NCBI GenBank assembly: GCA_035633215.1 | Contig: DASQFI010000028.1 | Span: forward strand, 62,001 to 126,000 | Source of the DNA: DASQFI01 sp035633215 | GTDB taxonomy: Bacteria > Acidobacteriota > Vicinamibacteria > Vicinamibacterales > SCN-69-37 | Reading direction: 5' to 3' | DNA length: 64,000 bases | Shown: positions 40,727-48,416 of the stretch, piece by piece | How the letters are laid out: the number at the start of each line of letters is the position of its first letter | Position numbering within the stretch: the first letter of the stretch is position 1 | The notes under the pieces: generated by a model | The model's input: only the letters and a program-made list of their open reading frames with translations | Databases searched by the model: none | Told to the model about the DNA's origin: nothing | Made by a program: the position numbers and the translations under genes

Positions 40727-41588
40727 GTTTTTCCCGGAGCATGTCGAAGTGCGTGCGCGACGAGGTCCGGACGAACCGCAGCCGCCGCGGCGCTCGCGAG
40801 ATTTCGACGGCGTCCCCTGTCTCGAGCGGCAGGCCGAACTGGCCGTCGAACGTCAGCACGATGTCCGATTGCGCCTCGATGACCGGTCGAAGCTCGATGC
40901 GTGCGGCGGCCGGCAGGACGAGGGGCCGCTGTGTCAGCGTGTGCGGCGCGATCGGCGTGAGCACGAACGCGTCCACCGACGGATGCACGATGGGACCGCC
41001 GGCCGACAGGTTGTAGGCCGTCGATCCGGTGGCCGTGGCGACGATGAGCCCATCGGCTCTCACGTGACAGACCTGTCGGCCGTCGACGGCGACGTCGAGC
41101 TCGATCATGCGCGACAGTGCGCCGCGCGTGAGGACGACGTCGTTGAGGGCGAAATGACTCGACAGGGTCTTGCCCGCGCGCACGACGGTGCCCGCGAGAA
41201 TCTCGCGTGTCTCGGTCTGGCTGCGGCCGGAGATGAGCGCGTCGAGCGACGCCGTCATCTCCGACGTACTGACCTCGGTGAGGAATCCGAGATGGCCGAG
41301 ATTGACGCCGAGCAACGCCGGATCGGCTGAGGAATGCGCGACCGCGCTGGCGGCGTCGAGCAGCGTGCCGTCGCCGCCAAACGCAATCACCACATCGACG
41401 ACCGTCGGCAGCGTCGCGCGTGTGGCCGTCGGCCAGCGATCGCCCAGCCCCGCCGCGTGCGCGCTCGCCTGTTCGATGATCGGCGCGCATCCGTGCGCGT
41501 CGAGCCACCTGGCCGCTTCGACGAGCGTCGTGAGCGCGGCCGGCAGCGTCAATCTGGCGAGGAGGCCGGCTTTGGCAGTGGCCATCAC
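40707..41588 (-). CDS. nadK: NAD kinase
   Basis: This 293-residue enzyme makes NADP from NAD and ATP. The signature VIAFGGDGTLLDAA (GGDGT loop) is at ~70, with GHLGFLTEV after it, the second motif VATATGSTAYNLSAGGPIVHP, and PIAPHTLTQRPLVLP. Length is normal. It is translationally coupled to tlyA upstream (4-base overlap), a common gene pair, and is convergent with the desaturase with 20 bases in common. Confidence 0.95.
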   Translation of the reverse strand: MMATAKAGLLARLTLPAALTTLVEAARWLDAHGCAPIIEQASAHAAGLGDRWPTATRATLPTVVDVVIAFGGDGTLLDAASAVAHSSADPALLGVNLGHLGFLTEVSTSEMTASLDALISGRSQTETREILAGTVVRAGKTLSSHFALNDVVLTRGALSRMIELDVAVDGRQVCHVRADGLIVATATGSTAYNLSAGGPIVHPSVDAFVLTPIAPHTLTQRPLVLPAAARIELRPVIEAQSDIVLTFDGQFGLPLETGDAVEISRAPRRLRFVRTSSRTHFDMLREKLKWGNS

Positions 41589-42346
41589 GTGGGTTGGCGG
41601 CGCCCGGCCGTCGGCGCGAGCTGCAGGAAGAACTCCCGATTGCCTTCGGCGCCCGTGACCGGCGACGGCTCGATCGCGACGCGTTCCAATCCTACCCGAT
41701 AGGCGCTCTCGGCGACCTCGCGGACGACGCGCTCGTGGACCTGCGGGTCGCGCACGATGCCGCCTCGGCCGACTTCTTCTCGCCCGGCTTCGAACTGCGG
41801 TTTGACCAGCGCGACCACGCGTCCGTCGTCGCCGACCAGCGGCGCGACGGCTGGCAGGATCAAGCGCAGCGAGATGAAGGCCACGTCGATCGTGACGATA
41901 TCGAACCGGCGCAGGTCCGCGGGCAACTGGTCAGGTTCGAGATAGCGGGCATTCACGCCCTCGAGGACGACGACGCGCGGATCCTGGCGCAGTTTCCAAT
42001 CGAGCTGGCCCTGTCCGACGTCGAGTGCGACGACACGCGCGGCGCCGCGCTCCAGCAGGACGTGCGTGAAGCCGCCGGTGGACGCGCCCACGTCGAGCGC
42101 ATGCCGGCCCGCGACATCAATCCTGAAGGCTTCGAGCGCGTGCGCCAGTTTCAGACCGCCGCGGCCGACCCACGGGTGGTCCGGCGCTCGCAGGGTGATC
42201 GAGGCCCCTTCGTCGACGGACACGCCAGCCTTCGTGGCCGGGCGGCCGTTGACTTCCACCTCCCCGGCGAGAACGAGCGCGCGCGCCCGCTCGCGCGATT
42301 GCGCGAGGCCGCGCGTGACGAGCAGGGCGTCCAACCTGGTTTTCAT
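41585..42346 (-). CDS. tlyA: TlyA family rRNA 2'-O-methyltransferase
   Basis: This 253-residue protein starts with an S4 RNA-binding domain (TRLDALLVTRGLAQSRERAR, VLAGEVEVNG) and continues with an FtsJ-type SAM domain: ALDVGASTGGFTHVLLERGA, FDIVTIDVAFISLRLILPA and VALVKPQFEAGREEVGRGG. Characterised relatives methylate 16S and 23S rRNA and influence capreomycin sensitivity; the older name is hemolysin A. It lies in the run ispA-tlyA-nadK. Confidence 0.93.
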   Translation of the reverse strand: MKTRLDALLVTRGLAQSRERARALVLAGEVEVNGRPATKAGVSVDEGASITLRAPDHPWVGRGGLKLAHALEAFRIDVAGRHALDVGASTGGFTHVLLERGAARVVALDVGQGQLDWKLRQDPRVVVLEGVNARYLEPDQLPADLRRFDIVTIDVAFISLRLILPAVAPLVGDDGRVVALVKPQFEAGREEVGRGGIVRDPQVHERVVREVAESAYRVGLERVAIEPSPVTGAEGNREFFLQLAPTAGRRQPT

Positions 42347-42354
42347 CGGGGAAC

Positions 42355-42392
42355 GACCTCGGGGGTCTGTGTTTCACAGAACACCCGAGGTC
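42355..42392 (-). terminator. GACCTCGGGG hairpin after ispA
   Basis: GACCTCGGGGGTCTGTG (42355-42371) pairs with CACAGAACACCCGAGGTC (42375-42392) with a three-base loop and small bulges. It overlaps the TGA stop of ispA by two bases. It lies in the 44-bp gap before tlyA and shares its core word with hairpins at 5164, 36146 and 52897. Confidence 0.5.
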
Positions 42393-43350
42393 ATCTTCTC
42401 CTCACCAGACTCCAATCCGCGATCTCGTCCAGCCGGCCGCTGAGCCCGACGGACGCCAGCGCGTGCTTGGCGCGATCGACGCAGGCGGCCGCCAGCCGCC
42501 GCGACTCCTCCACGCCGAAGAGCGCCGGGTACGTGGGCTTCCCGGCGGCCGCGTCCTTGCCCGCGGTCTTGCCGAGGGCCTCGCGCGAGCCTTCGACATC
42601 GAGCACGTCGTCGACGATCTGAAACGCGAGTCCGATCTCGCGCGCGAAGTTGTCAACGGCCTGAATGGCCGGCTCGCTCGCGCCGACGACAATCGCGCCG
42701 ATGGTCGCGGCGGCCCGAATCAGCGCGCCGGTCTTCCGCGCGTGCATGTCTTCGAGACCGGTCGCGTCGAGGATCGGCGACGACAGAGCGGGCACACGTC
42801 CCGCCGCGGACAAATCAATGGCCTGGCCGCCCACCATTCCGGCGGCGCCGGCGGCACGCGCCAGGACCTCGATCGCGCGCAGCCTGCGCTCGGGCGACGG
42901 CGCGGGCGAGTCCGGTGGCACGACCGGCGATGGCGAATGCGCGAGCACGACGAAGGCCTCGGTCAGGAGGCCGTCGCCCGCAAGAATCGCCAGGCCGTCG
43001 CCGTACGCGATGTGGGTGGTCGGCCGCCCGCGCCTCAACGCGTCGTCGTCCATCGCCGGCAGGTCGTCGTGGACCAGCGAATAGGAGTGGATCATCTCGA
43101 CGGCGCACGCGGCGGGCAGCGCGATGCTCCGCGCGTCGTCGGAGGAGATCTTCTGTTCAGCGCCCGCGTGTTCGGCAACCGCCAGCGTCAGGCAGGGCCG
43201 GAGCCGCTTTCCGCCGCCCATCAGGGAGTACTGCATCGCCTGCGCGATCACTGCCGGATAGCGGCCCGACGAGATGACCGTCTCGAGCGCCGTCTCGACG
43301 GTGTTTCGCAGGTCTTCCAGGTACGCGGAAAGGCCGGGAGCGACCGCCAC
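42391..43350 (-). CDS. ispA: Polyprenyl (farnesyl/geranylgeranyl) diphosphate synthase
   Basis: This 319-residue head-to-tail prenyltransferase condenses IPP with allylic diphosphates. It has GGGKRLRPCLTLAVAEH, the first aspartate-rich motif LVHDDLPAMDDDALRRG, GDGLLTEAFVVLA and the second motif FQIVDDVLDVEG. The bulky residues before the first motif fit a short-chain product (C15-C20). The start is the GTG at 43350 with GGTAGG upstream, five bases after the xseB stop. The xseA-xseB-ispA order is typical. Confidence 0.92.
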   Translation of the reverse strand: MAVAPGLSAYLEDLRNTVETALETVISSGRYPAVIAQAMQYSLMGGGKRLRPCLTLAVAEHAGAEQKISSDDARSIALPAACAVEMIHSYSLVHDDLPAMDDDALRRGRPTTHIAYGDGLAILAGDGLLTEAFVVLAHSPSPVVPPDSPAPSPERRLRAIEVLARAAGAAGMVGGQAIDLSAAGRVPALSSPILDATGLEDMHARKTGALIRAAATIGAIVVGASEPAIQAVDNFAREIGLAFQIVDDVLDVEGSREALGKTAGKDAAAGKPTYPALFGVEESRRLAAACVDRAKHALASVGLSGRLDEIADWSLVRRR

Positions 43351-43355
43351 GTCGC

Positions 43356-43595
43356 CTACCGATCGGATTCGTCGGCGTTCAGAAGGTGAGAGGCGTCCTT
43401 GAGCTCGCCGCGCTCGGTCAAGAGCTCGATGCGCCGTTGCGCGGCGCCAAGCTGATCGTGACAGTAGCGCGACAGCTCCACGCCCCGCTCGAACAGCGCG
43501 AGCGATCGGTCGAGCGGCAGATCGCCCTCTTCGAGCTGCTTCACAATCTTCTCCAGCTCGCCAATTGCCGATTCGAAGTCTTTGATCGTGCTCAT
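43356..43595 (-). CDS. xseB: Exodeoxyribonuclease VII small subunit
   Basis: This 79-residue helical protein has the family pattern DFESAIGELEKIVKQLEEGD, LPLDRSLALFERGVEL and CHDQLGAAQRRIELL. It wraps around XseA in the exonuclease VII complex, which degrades single-stranded DNA. It overlaps the xseA stop by 4 bases and is followed by ispA. Confidence 0.95.
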   Translation of the reverse strand: MSTIKDFESAIGELEKIVKQLEEGDLPLDRSLALFERGVELSRYCHDQLGAAQRRIELLTERGELKDASHLLNADESDR

Positions 43596-45040
43596 GAGCC
43601 TGATGTCTCGCCACGTCGGGCGTCGCGCGACGCGGATCGCGGCGTGGCGGCGTCGGCGTTGATCGTGTCTTCAACGCGGCACGCCAGCTCGCCCTCTGCC
43701 AGCGTGACGCGGACCGATTCGCCGCGCTCGACCGCGCGTGCCGATCGAATGATACTCGTCCGGGTTTCGTTCCAACAGACCGCGTAGCCGCGCCCGAGCA
43801 CCGCCAGCGGACTCATCGCGTCGAGCTGGGCCGCCAGCGCCCGCACGCGAGACTCCCACGTGTGGCGACGCGCGGTGACGAGCTCGCGCAGCCGTCCGTC
43901 GGCTCGCACGATGCGCGTCGTCAGGTCGGCCGCGATCCGGCGGACATCGCGGCGCTCCAGCCGGCGTCGCAGGCCATCGAAGCGTTGAGCATGGCGCCCC
44001 AGCCGATCCCGCATCGCGTGGCCGAGCCGCAATATCAGCTCCTGGCGATCGCGGTCGCGCATGACGACCCGGACCGGCCAGCCCTGCAGGCGCAGGTCGA
44101 GCCGGTCGGCGTGCTGTCGCCGGCGTTCAGCGCTGTAGCGCAGGGCCTGGGCGAGCCGGGTCGTGGCGCGATCGATGCGGGTCCGGAAGTTGTCGGCGCG
44201 ATCGACGACGAGCTCGGCGGCGTTGGACGGCGTCGCGGCGCGCACGTCGGCGACGAAATCCGCGATCGTGAAATCGACTTCGTGGCCCACGGCGGAAATG
44301 ACGGGCACGGGACAGGCGGCAATCGCACGGGCCAGTGCCTCGTCGTTGAACGCCCACAGGTCCTCGGCCGATCCCCCGCCGCGCCCGAGAATGACGACGT
44401 CCACCTCGTTCACGCGCGCCACCACGCGCAGCGCGCGGACCAGATCGATTGCGGCGCCGTCGCCCTGCACGCGCGCGGCGCGGATGAGGATGCGCGCCGT
44501 CGGGTGCCGGTGACAGATCACGCGAACGATGTCCCGCACGGCGGCGCCGTCGAGCGACGTGACGACGCCGATGCGGCGAGGCAGCACGGGCAGCGGGCGC
44601 TTGCGCGCCGCCTCGAAGAGACCTTCCGCCTGAAGCTTGCGTTTCAGCTGATCGAACGCGGCCTGCAGCGCACCCAGCCCGTGCGGCTCGAGGGCATCGA
44701 CGATCAGCTGGTACTCGCCCTTGACCTCGTACACGCTGATGCGCCCGTAGGCGATGACGCGCATCCCGTCTTCCGGCCGGAACTTCAGTTGTCGAGCCGT
44801 CATGCGGAAGACGACCGCGCGAATCTGCGCGTAGTCGTCCTTCAGCGTGAAGTACACGTGCCCGGAGCTCCACTGCCGGCAGTTGGAGATTTCCCCTTCA
44901 ACCGCAAGACCCGCGAAGGTCCGCTCGACGGTGTTCTTGAGTCTGGCGGAGAGCTCGCTGACGGAGACGGGCCGCGCCGGAGACGCCGGCTCGTCCTCGA
45001 TCGGGACATCGTCGAAGGGAAGGTCGAGCCAGTCTTCCAT
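43592..45040 (-). CDS. xseA: Exodeoxyribonuclease VII large subunit
   Basis: This 482-residue catalytic subunit has an N-terminal OB-fold (VEGEISNCRQWSSGHVYFTL), the catalytic domain (RIGVVTSLDGAAVRDIVRV, ILGRGGGSAEDLWAFNDEAL, ISAVGHEVDFTIADFVADVR), a long coiled coil and the C-terminal segment SPLAVLGRGYAVCW. The start at 45040 gives a short acidic leader before the OB-fold; an upstream ATG at 45073 overlaps the preceding gene. Length is normal. Confidence 0.95.
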   Translation of the reverse strand: MEDWLDLPFDDVPIEDEPASPARPVSVSELSARLKNTVERTFAGLAVEGEISNCRQWSSGHVYFTLKDDYAQIRAVVFRMTARQLKFRPEDGMRVIAYGRISVYEVKGEYQLIVDALEPHGLGALQAAFDQLKRKLQAEGLFEAARKRPLPVLPRRIGVVTSLDGAAVRDIVRVICHRHPTARILIRAARVQGDGAAIDLVRALRVVARVNEVDVVILGRGGGSAEDLWAFNDEALARAIAACPVPVISAVGHEVDFTIADFVADVRAATPSNAAELVVDRADNFRTRIDRATTRLAQALRYSAERRRQHADRLDLRLQGWPVRVVMRDRDRQELILRLGHAMRDRLGRHAQRFDGLRRRLERRDVRRIAADLTTRIVRADGRLRELVTARRHTWESRVRALAAQLDAMSPLAVLGRGYAVCWNETRTSIIRSARAVERGESVRVTLAEGELACRVEDTINADAATPRSASRDARRGETSGS

Positions 45041-45044
45041 ACGC

Positions 45045-45869
45045 TCACCGCGCCGCGACGGGCGCGGCCACAAGGGTTTCGATTTCCTGTGACGACAGGC
45101 TGACGCGCTCGATCGACTTGGCCCGGCCGGTGGCTTCGTCGGCGGCGATCACGACGGCGTTGAGGCGAGGGTTTTCCGTCGCCGTCTCGAATCGTTGCGG
45201 CAGGGCGGTCAGGAAGCGCTGCAGAATCGCCGACCGCTCGACGCCGATGACCGAGTCGTGCGGTCCGGTCATACCGACGTCGGTAATGTACGCGGTGCCC
45301 TGCGGCAGCACGCGCTCGTCGGCAGTCTGGACGTGCGTGTGGGTGCCGACGACCGCCGCGACGCGGCCGTCGAGGTGCCAGCCCATCGCGATCTTCTCGG
45401 ACGTCGCTTCGGCGTGAAAGTCCACGAGCACGATGCGCGCTTCGCTCTTCACGGCGGCGATTTCGTCGAGCACCACGCGGAACGGATCGTCGATGGCGGT
45501 CATGAAAACGCGTCCCATGACGTTGACGATGGCGACCGGCACGCCGTTGCCCGCCTGGGCGACGAACACGCCGCGCCCCGGCGCGCCGGCGGGAAAATTG
45601 GCGGGCCGGAGCAGGCGGGGCTGCTCGGCGAAGTAGGTCAGGATCTCCTTCTTGTCCCACGTGTGATTGCCGCCCGTCATCACCTGGATGCCGTATGAGA
45701 GGAAATCGTCGGCGATGTCGGGCGTCACGCCGAAGCCCGCCGCGGCGTTCTCCACGTTGGCGACGACCAGATCGACGCGGTGATGCGCGACGAGCGCCGA
45801 CAGGCCGCGCCGAATCAGTTCCCGCCCGGGCTTGCCGACGATGTCTCCGATGAAGAGCAGCCGGGTCAT
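45045..45869 (-). CDS. YmdB family metallophosphoesterase
   Basis: This 274-residue protein belongs to the YmdB/TIGR00282 family, with GDIVGKPGRELIRRGL, the segment VDLVVANVENAAAGFG, TGGNHTWDKKEIL, VDFHAEATSEKIAMGWHLDG and VVGTHTHVQTADE, all metal-binding sites kept. In Bacillus the homolog is a 2',3'-cyclic nucleotide phosphodiesterase that affects biofilm and RNA turnover. It lies four bases before xseA and overlaps the Hsp20 gene upstream by four bases. Confidence 0.93.
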   Translation of the reverse strand: MTRLLFIGDIVGKPGRELIRRGLSALVAHHRVDLVVANVENAAAGFGVTPDIADDFLSYGIQVMTGGNHTWDKKEILTYFAEQPRLLRPANFPAGAPGRGVFVAQAGNGVPVAIVNVMGRVFMTAIDDPFRVVLDEIAAVKSEARIVLVDFHAEATSEKIAMGWHLDGRVAAVVGTHTHVQTADERVLPQGTAYITDVGMTGPHDSVIGVERSAILQRFLTALPQRFETATENPRLNAVVIAADEATGRAKSIERVSLSSQEIETLVAAPVAAR

Positions 45870-46306
45870 CCGTGTTGCACCGCGATGACCATGACGCGTC
45901 CGCGCCGGTCCTCGATGCGGGGCAGGATGACGCGCAGCATTCCGGCCGAGGCGTGCGCAGTCGCGCGGCTCGCATCGAACGCGCCGCCGATGCGCACCGC
46001 ACGCGCAAACCGGCCGTAGCTTCGCTCGGCGAGGTGGAACTTCGCGCTCGGATCCGGCGGCGCGGAGAGCTTGGCGCCAACGACGAGCAGCGTGCTGCGC
46101 CGCACCGCCACGCGGAGCGCGTCGGGGGACACGCCAGGCACATCCACGACGACTTCAACGGCCGTGGCGGTTTCGAGCACATCGAGGGGCGGCCGGCACT
46201 CCGCGTTGATGGCCGCGGCGCCCGGGACGTCGCGATCGAGCTCGAGGAGCAGCTGGCGCGCGTCCTCGGCAAGGTCCGCGGCGCCTTGATGAAGGGTATC
46301 TGTCAC
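45866..46306 (-). CDS. Hsp20/alpha-crystallin small heat shock protein
   Basis: This 146-residue chaperone has the alpha-crystallin domain: PPLDVLETATAVEVVVDVPG, SPDALRVAVRRSTLLVVGAK, then FHLAERSYGRFARAVRI and the closing GMLRVILPRIEDRRGR. The I-x-I/V-like tail is weak. It probably binds unfolding proteins. It overlaps ymdB by 4 bases and is divergent from a second Hsp20 gene at 46614. Confidence 0.88.
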   Translation of the reverse strand: MTDTLHQGAADLAEDARQLLLELDRDVPGAAAINAECRPPLDVLETATAVEVVVDVPGVSPDALRVAVRRSTLLVVGAKLSAPPDPSAKFHLAERSYGRFARAVRIGGAFDASRATAHASAGMLRVILPRIEDRRGRVMVIAVQHG

Positions 46307-46613
46307 AACTTTTCGATCATACAGACATGAGGCCGCTGTCGCTGAGGGACGGCGCTCTCGCTGGTGGTACTGGAGCTGTCGCGTGAAGTACGGCGGATTG
46401 ACGCAGAAGTGCGGGGATCGGTGCAGAAGGAACAGGGGCGAAGGTTGAAGGTGCGAGGGCTAGCGTTGCCTCCAGTCGTGCCGGTCAGCAGAAATAATAT
46501 GATCGTATTAACATCATATAATATATTTTATATACACTCATAATACTGCTATACTGTCGTTGTCTTGGGGCGCCGGATTCTGACCGGGCGCCCGTATGAG
46601 GGAGGAAACAGCT
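46307..46613. promoter_or_regulatory. Divergent Hsp20 control region with AT-rich island
   Basis: This 307-bp region separates two divergent Hsp20 genes. Bases ~46488-46558 are very A+T-rich, with the near-palindrome ATATAATATATTTTATATA and two -10-like boxes, CATAAT and TATACT (46550-46555). There is no clear -35 box, no CIRCE inverted repeat and no obvious sigma-32 promoter. The rest is ordinary G+C-rich sequence without a gene. Confidence 0.5.
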
Positions 46614-47051
46614 ATGACGTTGACCCGTTGGAGTCCGGTCCGTGACCTGGCCGCCGTCGAGATCGAGCGGTTGAACCGCATGTTCGAGGCGGCGTTCTCC
46701 GGAGAGGCGCTGGCGACCGCAACCTGGGTGCCCGCGATCGACGTGTACGAGACGGCCGAGAATGATGTGATCGTCAAGGTCGACCTCCCGGACGTGAAGC
46801 GCGACGACATCAAAGTCACGTTCGAGAACAGCGTGCTCACCATCGAAGGGGAGCGCAAGTTCGTCACCGACGCCTCGCGCGAGAAGTACCACCGCATGGA
46901 GCGCGGCTACGGCGCGTTCCGCCGCAGCCTCACGCTGCCGGCGACTGTGGACGCCGCCCGTGTCGAGGCCGGCTATCAGGACGGCCTGCTGACCGTGAAG
47001 CTGCCCCGGCGCGAGGAATCGCGCCCGCGGCAGATCCAAGTGAACGGCTGA
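46614..47051 (+). CDS. Hsp20/alpha-crystallin small heat shock protein
   Basis: This 145-residue chaperone is a typical small heat shock protein: MTLTRWSPVRDLAAVEIERL, the core from WVPAIDVYETAENDVIVKVD, DIKVTFENSVLTIEGERK, HRMERGYGAFRRSLTLP and the closing GLLTVKLPRREE with a C-terminal PRQIQV (I-x-V type) that docks between subunits. GGAGGAA at 46601-46607 fixes the ATG. A strong terminator follows. It is better conserved than the neighbour on the other strand. Confidence 0.95.
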   Translation: MTLTRWSPVRDLAAVEIERLNRMFEAAFSGEALATATWVPAIDVYETAENDVIVKVDLPDVKRDDIKVTFENSVLTIEGERKFVTDASREKYHRMERGYGAFRRSLTLPATVDAARVEAGYQDGLLTVKLPRREESRPRQIQVNG

Positions 47052-47070
47052 CAAGACCGCTCGTCACGAC

Positions 47071-47108
47071 CGGGGCCGGGCCGGCAAGGGCCCGGCCCCG
47101 TTGCTTTT
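47071..47108 (+). terminator. Strong Rho-independent terminator after Hsp20
   Basis: CGGGGCCGGGCC (47071-47082) pairs perfectly with GGCCCGGCCCCG (47089-47100), followed by TTGCTTTT. This is the clearest intrinsic terminator in the window. The further gap up to 47309 holds no supported gene. Confidence 0.85.
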
Positions 47109-47309
47109 CGGAGGCGTCCGGCCCTCCGATCAAAAACGCTGCGTGATAATCTGTGTTGTCGAGCCATGACCGACGAGGTTCGGCAGCAGCTCATTCAGTA
47201 CACGGTGCCCGACACGCCGTCGTCCCGGCTCCCCCAGAAATAACGGAACTCCCCGCGCGCGCCTTTCGTCGATTAGAACGGGTCTTCACGTCGTGAAGCC
47301 CACCCGACT

Positions 47310-47645
47310 ATGGGCGGCCTCAGCGCGCTTCTTGGTTTCGCGGTCATCGGCGGAGTATTCCTCGCCGCTGCCGCCGTCTTCTGGGTCCTGCTTCGCGCGA
47401 TGCTCTGGCTCGTCCTGCTCCCGTTCCGCATCCTGTTCTGGCTGCTGCTCCTGCCGCTGCTGATCCTGAAAACGGTCTTGCTCTCCGTCGGCGGTCTTCT
47501 GCTTGGGCTGCTGTTCGTTGTCGGCAGCGTGTTCGTCGTCCTCGGTCTCGCGCTTGCCGTCATCGTGCCGCTGCTCCCGATTGTTTTTCTCGTGACGGTG
47601 ACGTGGGCGCTCGTCCGCTTGATGAAGCGGCCCGCCACCACGTAA
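47310..47645 (+). CDS. Small polytopic membrane protein
   Basis: This 111-residue protein is nearly all hydrophobic, with about three or four closely spaced helices (LLGFAVIGGVFLAAAAVFWV, LVLLPFRILFWLLLLPLLI, VGSVFVVLGLALAVIVPLL) and a short basic tail LMKRPATT. No family was recognised. It is followed 9 bases later by another membrane protein, so the two may be cotranscribed. Confidence 0.6.
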   Translation: MGGLSALLGFAVIGGVFLAAAAVFWVLLRAMLWLVLLPFRILFWLLLLPLLILKTVLLSVGGLLLGLLFVVGSVFVVLGLALAVIVPLLPIVFLVTVTWALVRLMKRPATT

Positions 47646-47654
47646 CCTCCCGTT

Positions 47655-48416
47655 GTGTCGGGTGTCTTCGCCGCGCTGCTGCGCGTGCATCTGGGGTGCG
47701 CGGCGGCGGCGACCGTGGCGTTCTGGCTGGCTGCGTGCGCGCCCAAGGGCGGTCCGTTTCATCGCGCGGCCGGCCGGTGGTTCTCCCGCCTCATCTACGC
47801 AGCGGCCGTGACGGGCGGCACGCTCGCCCTGGCCCAGCTCGTCGCGCCCACGGTCGTGCGGCCACCCGATCCCACGCAATCGGCTGACGCGGTGCTCGCC
47901 TCAATTCGGTTGGCGAGGCAGACGATGTGGCTGGTGCTGTACGCGCTCCTCATCATCGTCGCTCCCGTGCATCACGGGCTCGCGGTCGTGGCGGCGAGCA
48001 GCCAGCCGATACGCGTGCGGTCGCGGCCGCACGCGGCGTTGAGCTTGCTCTCGATGCTCGGAAGCATGTTGATCGTGCCTGCCGCCGTGGCCTGGCAGCA
48101 ATGGATGTTCCTGATCGTGGCGCCAATCGGCTTTGCGGTGGGTCTGCGGAATCTCGCGTACGCCAGTCGTCCGTTCGCGACGCCGGGGGAGTGGCAGCGT
48201 GAGCACCTGACGAGCATGATCACCGCGGGCATCACGCTTCATACGGTGATGCTGGTGTTCACCTCGTCGCGCACGATGGGCCTGACGCTACAGGGCTGGG
48301 CGGCGCTGGCGCCGTGGACGGTGCCTGCGCTCGTCGGACTGCCGATCATCCTGCTGCTGCGGAGCCGCTGGCGGGCGCGGACGTTTTCGGTTGGACGAGG
48401 CGTCCCGAGAATCTGA
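47655..48416 (+). CDS. Membrane protein of unknown function
   Basis: This 253-residue protein starts at GTG and has about six to seven helices, including AAAATVAFWLAACA, MWLVLYALLIIVAPVHHGLA and TVPALVGLPIILLLRSRW. A conserved histidine pair (VAPVHHG) and HLTSMITAGITLHTVML recall haem or quinone membrane proteins, loosely like DUF2306-type proteins, but this is not a firm match. Its TGA directly abuts the gatA stop in the palindrome TGATCA. Confidence 0.6.
   Translation: MSGVFAALLRVHLGCAAAATVAFWLAACAPKGGPFHRAAGRWFSRLIYAAAVTGGTLALAQLVAPTVVRPPDPTQSADAVLASIRLARQTMWLVLYALLIIVAPVHHGLAVVAASSQPIRVRSRPHAALSLLSMLGSMLIVPAAVAWQQWMFLIVAPIGFAVGLRNLAYASRPFATPGEWQREHLTSMITAGITLHTVMLVFTSSRTMGLTLQGWAALAPWTVPALVGLPIILLLRSRWRARTFSVGRGVPRI

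Noticed and set aside
45866..47051. CIRCE element or sigma-32 promoter for the Hsp20 genes
   Set aside because: No TTAGCACTC-N9-GAGTGCTAA type repeat and no CTTGAA/CCCCAT pair at suitable spacing was found.
47166..47243. 25-codon reading frame between Hsp20 and the small membrane protein
   Set aside because: It has an ATG but no convincing ribosome site or hydrophobic pattern; too short to support.
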